A DNA stretch of 64,000 bases. Source: an uncultured Prevotellaceae bacterium (GTDB taxonomy: Bacteria > Bacteroidota > Bacteroidia > Bacteroidales > Bacteroidaceae). This document shows positions 60,106 through 64,000 of the stretch, piece by piece. The notes beneath the pieces are model-generated. The model made no database searches, was not told the DNA's origin, and saw only the letters and a program-made list of their open reading frames with translations. Numbering within the stretch: position 1 is the first letter of the stretch; each line of letters starts with the position of its first letter. The DNA lies in contig CACXQL010000008.1 in the NCBI GenBank assembly GCA_902769805.1, forward strand, positions 1 to 64,000, in the 5' to 3' direction. The position numbers and the translations under genes were made by a program.

Positions 60106-61359
60106 ATGACGGAATTACCTGTTGAGTTTACCGAATATACGCGCCAACTGATGGGCGAAGAACGCTTCAAACGATACCTGCATTCGTTTGAGGAAGAGGC
60201 TCCTGTAAGCATTCGTCTCAACCCCCGAAAGCCCGCAGGACAGCCTATTGATGGAGAAGAAGTACCTTGGTGCCGTCATGCTTACTACTTGAAGCATCGT
60301 CCGAATTTCACGATGGATCCTCTCTTCCATGCTGGTTGCTATTATGTGCAGGAGGCTTCCTCGATGTTCCTGGACGAAATCATCCGCCAACTTTCAACTT
60401 TCAACTTTCAACTTTCAACTTTAGACATGTGTGCGGCTCCAGGTGGGAAGTCGACACTACTACGCAGTGCTTTGCCTGAAGAATGTGTACTTTATAGCAA
60501 CGAACCTATTCGTAACAGGGCGAATATCCTCTTGGAAAACGTCCAGAAATGGGGCTGTCCAAATCATATCGTCACCAACAACTACCCAAAAGATTATCGC
60601 AGGTCGAAACTCCATTTCGATTTAATCCTCTGCGATGTCCCTTGTTCTGGCGAGGGTATGTTCCGCAAAGACGAGGCAACCATCCGCGAATGGAGTCCGC
60701 AGAACGTAGAGAAATGCTGGAAACTACAGCGTGAGATCGTCGCCGATGCGTGGGAATGTCTTAACGAGGGCGGACTATTTATATATAGCACGTGTACCTT
60801 TAATACAAAAGAGAACGAGGAGAACATCCGTTGGATACTCGAAAACTATGAGGCGGAAGTGCTGAAAGTAGAGATAAAGCCAGAGTGGAACATCACAGGT
60901 TCGCTGTTAGACGGCTTCAATGAACCCGTCTATCGCTTCATTCCTGGCATCTCACGAGGGGAAGGACTGTTTATGTGTGTCCTTCAGAAAGCGTCTCAAA
61001 ACTCATCTCATAGTATGGAACAAGTTTTACCAAAGCCTGGAACAACTCGTTCCAAGCATTGGAATACATCGTTCCAAGGCCTGGAACAACTCGTTCCAAG
61101 CATTGGAACAAATGAAAAGAATGCCTCCTTTCCTTTAGTTGAATTATCCTACCCTCAGGCAATGGCGTATCTAAGGCATGAAGCACTCGTTCTTCCAGAG
61201 GAGACACCCCGTGGCTTGGTAGAGGTTTGCTTCCTCGGACACCCTCTCGGACTTGCCAAGAATATCGGCAATCACGCCAACAACCTCTATCCCAAAGAAT
61301 GGAAAATAAAGACGACACATTTACCCAACGAATACGAACCTATACTTAAACAGATATGA
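60106..61359 (+). CDS. RsmB/RsmF-type rRNA cytosine-C5 methyltransferase with two repeat insertions
   Basis: A 417-residue cytoplasmic methyltransferase of the NOL1/NOP2/Sun family that uses S-adenosylmethionine to make 5-methylcytosine in rRNA. An earlier in-frame ATG (60067) lies upstream of the -7 box, so the start is 60106. Motifs: [13 protein letters not shown] (cofactor site), [11 protein letters not shown] and [11 protein letters not shown] (the two catalytic cysteines), and a C-terminal PUA-like region. Two insertions are visible: just before the cofactor motif, [12 protein letters not shown] is encoded by a CTTTCAA heptamer array, and at about residues 304-334 the chain is encoded by a 22-base-pitch palindromic array between the catalytic and C-terminal domains. 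The stop overlaps the thyA start (ATGA). Confidence 0.92.
   Translation: MTELPVEFTEYTRQLMGEERFKRYLHSFEEEAPVSIRLNPRKPAGQPIDGEEVPWCRHAYYLKHRPNFTMDPLFHAGCYYVQEASSMFLDEIIRQLSTFNFQLSTLDMCAAPGGKSTLLRSALPEECVLYSNEPIRNRANILLENVQKWGCPNHIVTNNYPKDYRRSKLHFDLILCDVPCSGEGMFRKDEATIREWSPQNVEKCWKLQREIVADAWECLNEGGLFIYSTCTFNTKENEENIRWILENYEAEVLKVEIKPEWNITGSLLDGFNEPVYRFIPGISRGEGLFMCVLQKASQNSSHSMEQVLPKPGTTRSKHWNTSFQGLEQLVPSIGTNEKNASFPLVELSYPQAMAYLRHEALVLPEETPRGLVEVCFLGHPLGLAKNIGNHANNLYPKEWKIKTTHLPNEYEPILKQI
60391..60422 (+). repeat. In-frame heptamer array (CTTTCAA) inside the methyltransferase gene
   Basis: Four and a half CTTTCAA units, the complement of TTGAAAG. In this orientation no frame contains a stop. 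The peptide [12 protein letters not shown] lies directly before the DMCAAPGGK motif. Confidence 0.85.
61017..61108 (+). repeat. 22-base-pitch palindromic array D inside the methyltransferase gene
   Basis: GGAA starts at 61017, 61039, 61061, 61083 and 61105, exactly every 22 bases. Cores GGAACAACTCGTTCC alternate with 7-base linkers (AAGCATT, AAGGCCT, AAAGCCT) that form a second palindrome with their flanks (CCAAGGCCTGG). Since 22 is 1 modulo 3, successive units are read in successive frames, and all are open. Confidence 0.85.
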
Positions 61360-62150
61360 AACAATACTTAGACATACTTGACCGCATCCTGAAAGAGGGT
61401 GTACAGAAAAGTGACCGCACAGGAACAGGCACTATCAGCATCTTTGGAACACAGTCACGCTATCATCTCGATGACGGCTTTCCTTTGTTGACGACCAAGA
61501 AACTTTACCTGAAAGGTATCATCTACGAACTGCTATGGTTCTTGAAAGGCAGCACGAACATCAAGTTCCTGCAAGAGAACAACGTACACATCTGGGATGA
61601 ATGGGCAGACGAGAACGGAGAGTTAGGACCTGTCTATGGACACCAGTGGCGCTCTTGGCCTGACTATAACGGTGGAGTTATCGACCAGATACAATATGTC
61701 GTCGACCAGTTGAAGAACAATCCTAATTCACGTCGTATGATTGTATCGGCATGGAATGTAGCGGAAGTCAATAAGATGGCGCTGCCTCCTTGTCATACTA
61801 TCTTCCAGTTCTACGTCGCTGGCGATCGCTTGTCGCTTCAACTCTATCAGCGTTCGGCAGATACCTTCTTAGGCGTTCCTTTCAATATCGCCTCTTATGC
61901 CCTCCTGCTTCAGATGATGGCACAGGTCACTGGTTTCAAACCAGGCGACTTCATCCATACTACTGGTGACACGCATCTCTATCTCAATCACCTCGAACAG
62001 GCGAAGTTACAACTGACGCGCGAGCCGCGTCCACTGCCTACTATGAAGATTAATCCGGATGTAAAGAGCATCTTCGACTTCCATTATGAGGACTTCGAAC
62101 TCGTGGGTTATGACCCATGGCCACATATTAAAGCGGAGGTTTCTGTTTAA
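61356..62150 (+). CDS. thyA: Thymidylate synthase
   Basis: A 264-residue cytoplasmic enzyme converting dUMP to dTMP with methylenetetrahydrofolate. Family motifs are present throughout: [18 protein letters not shown], the catalytic cysteine in [32 protein letters not shown] and [11 protein letters not shown]. Length equals that of the E. coli enzyme. It overlaps the methyltransferase stop by four bases and is followed, after a heptamer array, by folA, its partner in folate recycling. Confidence 0.98.
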   Translation: MKQYLDILDRILKEGVQKSDRTGTGTISIFGTQSRYHLDDGFPLLTTKKLYLKGIIYELLWFLKGSTNIKFLQENNVHIWDEWADENGELGPVYGHQWRSWPDYNGGVIDQIQYVVDQLKNNPNSRRMIVSAWNVAEVNKMALPPCHTIFQFYVAGDRLSLQLYQRSADTFLGVPFNIASYALLLQMMAQVTGFKPGDFIHTTGDTHLYLNHLEQAKLQLTREPRPLPTMKINPDVKSIFDFHYEDFELVGYDPWPHIKAEVSV

Positions 62151-62181
62151 ATTAGAAAGTAGGAATTAGAAATTAGGAATT
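62151..62181 (+). repeat. Heptamer array between thyA and folA
   Basis: Units ATTAGAA, AGTAGGA, ATTAGAA, ATTAGGA start right after the thyA stop and run to the folA ATG. The repeated TAG gives stops in every frame. Confidence 0.8.
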
Positions 62182-62658
62182 ATGATTACTATTATTGCGG
62201 CGGTGGCGAGAAATCGTGCCATCGGTTTCGAGAATAAACTGCTATATTGGTTGCCTAACGACCTGAAGCGTTTCAAGGCACTCACCACTGGACATACCAT
62301 CATTATGGGGCGCAACACTTATCTGTCGCTGCCCAAAGGTGCGTTGCCTAATCGTCGAAATGTGGTATTAAGTCGTTCTGCGAATGCGTTTCCTGGTTGT
62401 GAAGTGTACCCTTCTCTGGAGAAAGCATTGAAGAGTTGTAAGGATGATGAACAGGTCTATATCATCGGAGGAGCAAGGGTTTATGAACAAGCAATAGCCT
62501 TTGCCGACAGGCTCTGTCTGACAGAGATTAACGATACGCCCAAAGAAGCCGATGCCTTCTTCCCAGACTACAGCGAATGGCACATAGAGACAAAGGAAGA
62601 ACATCCGAAGGATGAGAAGCATGCCTTCGAATATGCTTTCGTGGACTACGTCAGATAA
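62182..62658 (+). CDS. folA: Dihydrofolate reductase
   Basis: A 158-residue cytoplasmic NADPH-dependent reductase that regenerates tetrahydrofolate used by ThyA. Motifs: ITIIAAVARNRAIGFENKLL, YWLPNDLKRFKALTTG (with the active-site Asp), IIMGRNTYLSLPKGALPNRR, and VYIIGGARVYEQAI for cofactor binding. The length is typical. It follows thyA and converges with the exbD genes, with only three bases between stops. Confidence 0.97.
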   Translation: MITIIAAVARNRAIGFENKLLYWLPNDLKRFKALTTGHTIIMGRNTYLSLPKGALPNRRNVVLSRSANAFPGCEVYPSLEKALKSCKDDEQVYIIGGARVYEQAIAFADRLCLTEINDTPKEADAFFPDYSEWHIETKEEHPKDEKHAFEYAFVDYVR

Positions 62659-62661
62659 TAC

Positions 62662-63129
62662 TTATTCTTTGTTTTTCTCTGTCGCTGAATAGTTGATGCG
62701 AAGGGCTCCTGCCTGTCGCAACGCCTGCTTGACATCATTGATGGTTCCCATGTCTGTATCACGATCTGCATGGACATTCACTGTCATACGCATCCTGTCT
62801 TCATTCGACATCTTCTCACGAGCTTCAGCAATAGCTCCTGGAATCTCATAGACTGACACATAATGGTCATTCACTTGTATACGTGTCTCATCACTCACTA
62901 CCTGTCCTTGTTCATCGACAGGATGTCCGATATACAAATACACCACACCACCTTTATGTCCTGTCTTCTCTAATTCTGTTCCCTGCGGCACCACATAGCG
63001 CACCTTCAGTTCTGTCTGTCTCATGTGTGTCACAATCATAAAGAAGAACAAAACGGTAAAGATCAAGTCAGGCATCGAGGCAAGATTCAGGCCTGGCACA
63101 TCATGGTTACGACGACGGAAACGACTCAT
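62662..63129 (-). CDS. exbD: ExbD/TolR-family biopolymer transport protein (second copy)
   Basis: A 155-residue protein with one transmembrane helix (about 16-35, LASMPDLIFTVLFFFMIVTH, including the functional Asp) and a periplasmic domain. ExbD works with ExbB to harvest the proton gradient for TonB-dependent transport. RRRNHDVPGLNLASMPDLIF is the usual Bacteroidota N-terminus. It overlaps the other exbD gene by four bases; the pair may form a mixed ExbD complex. Confidence 0.9.
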   Translation of the reverse strand: MSRFRRRNHDVPGLNLASMPDLIFTVLFFFMIVTHMRQTELKVRYVVPQGTELEKTGHKGGVVYLYIGHPVDEQGQVVSDETRIQVNDHYVSVYEIPGAIAEAREKMSNEDRMRMTVNVHADRDTDMGTINDVKQALRQAGALRINYSATEKNKE

Positions 63130-63653
63130 CTGGCACCTCCTTCCTGTGTAGGTTGTGCCTCACTGATGCGCAACGGATAACGTTGAATGATAACTTCGCG
63201 CTCTTCTGGCGTACATTGTGAGAAATGATGCCCATAACGTTGCTGTGCCATCTTCTCACGCAATGCATGGAATGCAGCCACAATAGTGTTCTGCATCTGG
63301 AAATAAGCCTGATAGCTGGAGGTACGATCTGTCTGCACGCCTACCACATAGTGCTCTGTCTGTCTGCTTGCCACAAACGATTCTACATGTTGTTGCAGTT
63401 CTGTAAACGAGACTGTCTGATTGTCTATCCACAAAGAGTCTTTTCCGTCCAAGCGTATCTGCATCACATTACTGCGACTGATATCCACTTCCTTCTGTTG
63501 CTCATCATCAAGTGGAGGCAACTGACGGAAAAGTCCTTTGTCCGTATCCATCGAGGAAGTCACCAAGAAGAACACCAACAGCATAAACGAGATATCGGCT
63601 GTCGATGTGGTATTCAATTGGGGAACGTCCCTTTGTTTACGTCGGAAGAACAT
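63126..63653 (-). CDS. exbD: ExbD/TolR-family biopolymer transport protein (first copy)
   Basis: A 175-residue single-span membrane protein. RRKQRDVPQLNTTSTADISF with the membrane Asp opens a helix to about residue 35, followed by a periplasmic domain with the sequence LVTSSMDTDKGLFRQLPPL. Paired with the downstream exbD and probably with exbB beyond the window. Drives TonB-dependent outer-membrane uptake. Confidence 0.9.
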   Translation of the reverse strand: MFFRRKQRDVPQLNTTSTADISFMLLVFFLVTSSMDTDKGLFRQLPPLDDEQQKEVDISRSNVMQIRLDGKDSLWIDNQTVSFTELQQHVESFVASRQTEHYVVGVQTDRTSSYQAYFQMQNTIVAAFHALREKMAQQRYGHHFSQCTPEEREVIIQRYPLRISEAQPTQEGGAR

Positions 63654-63670
63654 ACCTTAATGCTCAATGA

Positions 63671-64000
63671 TCAATTCTTCAACTTTCGATTGAGTCCGGA
63701 GATGCCATAAATGACAAAGCATCCTGCTATGACAAAGAGAATAATGGACGAGTATATCAGTCCGTCTGTCGTCTTCAACCAGAAACGATCCGTATAACTG
63801 ATACCATTGATAATCAGCGGTTGTGAAGAGCCTAACAGACAGGTTATCGCCAATAAGATAATGGTAAAGCCTACCACGCCCCAGGCTATCCAACGACGAG
63901 GCACCTTGTTACTCATGGCAATACTCTCCGTTCGCAGACGGAAAGAACGCACAGCAGATATCACAGCGACAACCACCGCTGTCAGTAATGCGGCATACAT
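63671..64000 (-). CDS. Membrane protein of the exbBD cluster (possibly partial)
   Basis: A 109-residue frame with an ATG at the very end of the window, so the true start may lie outside. Predicted transmembrane segments near 4-18, 37-58 and 80-102 (WGVVGFTIILLAITCLLG, IYSSIILFVIAGCFVIYGIS). It sits 17 bases upstream of the exbD pair, as a small hypothetical membrane gene often does between exbB and exbD in Bacteroidales. No catalytic motif; function unknown. Confidence 0.6.
   Translation of the reverse strand: MYAALLTAVVVAVISAVRSFRLRTESIAMSNKVPRRWIAWGVVGFTIILLAITCLLGSSQPLIINGISYTDRFWLKTTDGLIYSSIILFVIAGCFVIYGISGLNRKLKN

Overview
The window is chromosomal DNA of a Bacteroidota bacterium, most likely a Prevotella-like member of the Bacteroidales. 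The clearest sign is the promoter grammar: TAnnTTTG -7 boxes, often with a TTTG -33 box starting exactly 24 bases upstream, stand before most transcription units. The gene content agrees: cydAB led by a DUF4492 gene, BspA-type leucine-rich-repeat proteins, streptopain-like C10 proteases, a PorE-like type IX secretion component, and proteins ending in a reduced type IX-like C-terminal sorting motif. I recognise no tRNA, rRNA, insertion sequence, prophage or CRISPR array.

Layout. 0-12.4 kb: a partial reverse-strand gene, a Sel1/TonB-C protein, an M15 peptidase, exonuclease III, an alanine-rich lipoprotein, a Cthe_2159-like beta-helix lipoprotein followed by a LytS/LytTR two-component pair, a DsbD-type thiol:disulfide transporter with an outer-membrane barrel protein, and Mrp. 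12.5-41.05 kb: a continuous block of secreted multi-domain proteins. These are two C10 proteases and six BspA/LRR or Ig-like proteins, all eight carrying C-terminal dockerin-type calcium-loop repeats (one is a pseudogene with two lesions). The block ends with a secreted protein that has a cohesin-like N-terminal domain and a sorting-type C-terminus, plus a 63-residue protein. 41.07-47.4 kb (reverse): an efflux operon (coiled-coil protein, TolC, HlyD, two ABC-2 permeases) ending in an FMN-binding protein. 47.5-54.75 kb: DUF4492-cydA-cydB, a sodium:solute symporter, an LUD-domain protein and topoisomerase III. 54.8-60 kb: a kelch-like secreted protein diverging from the porE homologue, then a reverse ECF-sigma operon with PspC, DUF6249 and DUF5056 proteins. 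60.1-64 kb: an rRNA cytosine methyltransferase, thyA and folA, converging with exbD-exbD and a partial membrane protein of an ExbBD-type energy-coupling cluster.

The most interesting biology is the 28-kb dockerin/cohesin-like block. I infer a surface system in which one sorted, cohesin-like receptor presents several proteases and leucine-rich-repeat adhesins, built like a cellulosome but without any recognisable carbohydrate-active enzyme. Gene-conversion tracts, module amplification, a tandem gene duplication and a decaying copy show that the block is evolving fast.

A second theme is two families of periodic DNA. (1) Arrays with an exact 22-base pitch are made of alternating short palindromes; at least four occur (near 2.0, 24.85, 29.15 and 61.05 kb), each with different words, and one lies inside the coding sequence of the rRNA methyltransferase. 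(2) Heptamer arrays of several different words sit at gene junctions and usually supply the stop codon of the upstream gene. Because 7 is 1 modulo 3, three units put a stop in every frame. The one intragenic heptamer array lies in the stop-free orientation. GC-rich hairpins also appear as in-frame inserts in protein linkers (lytR, dsbD).
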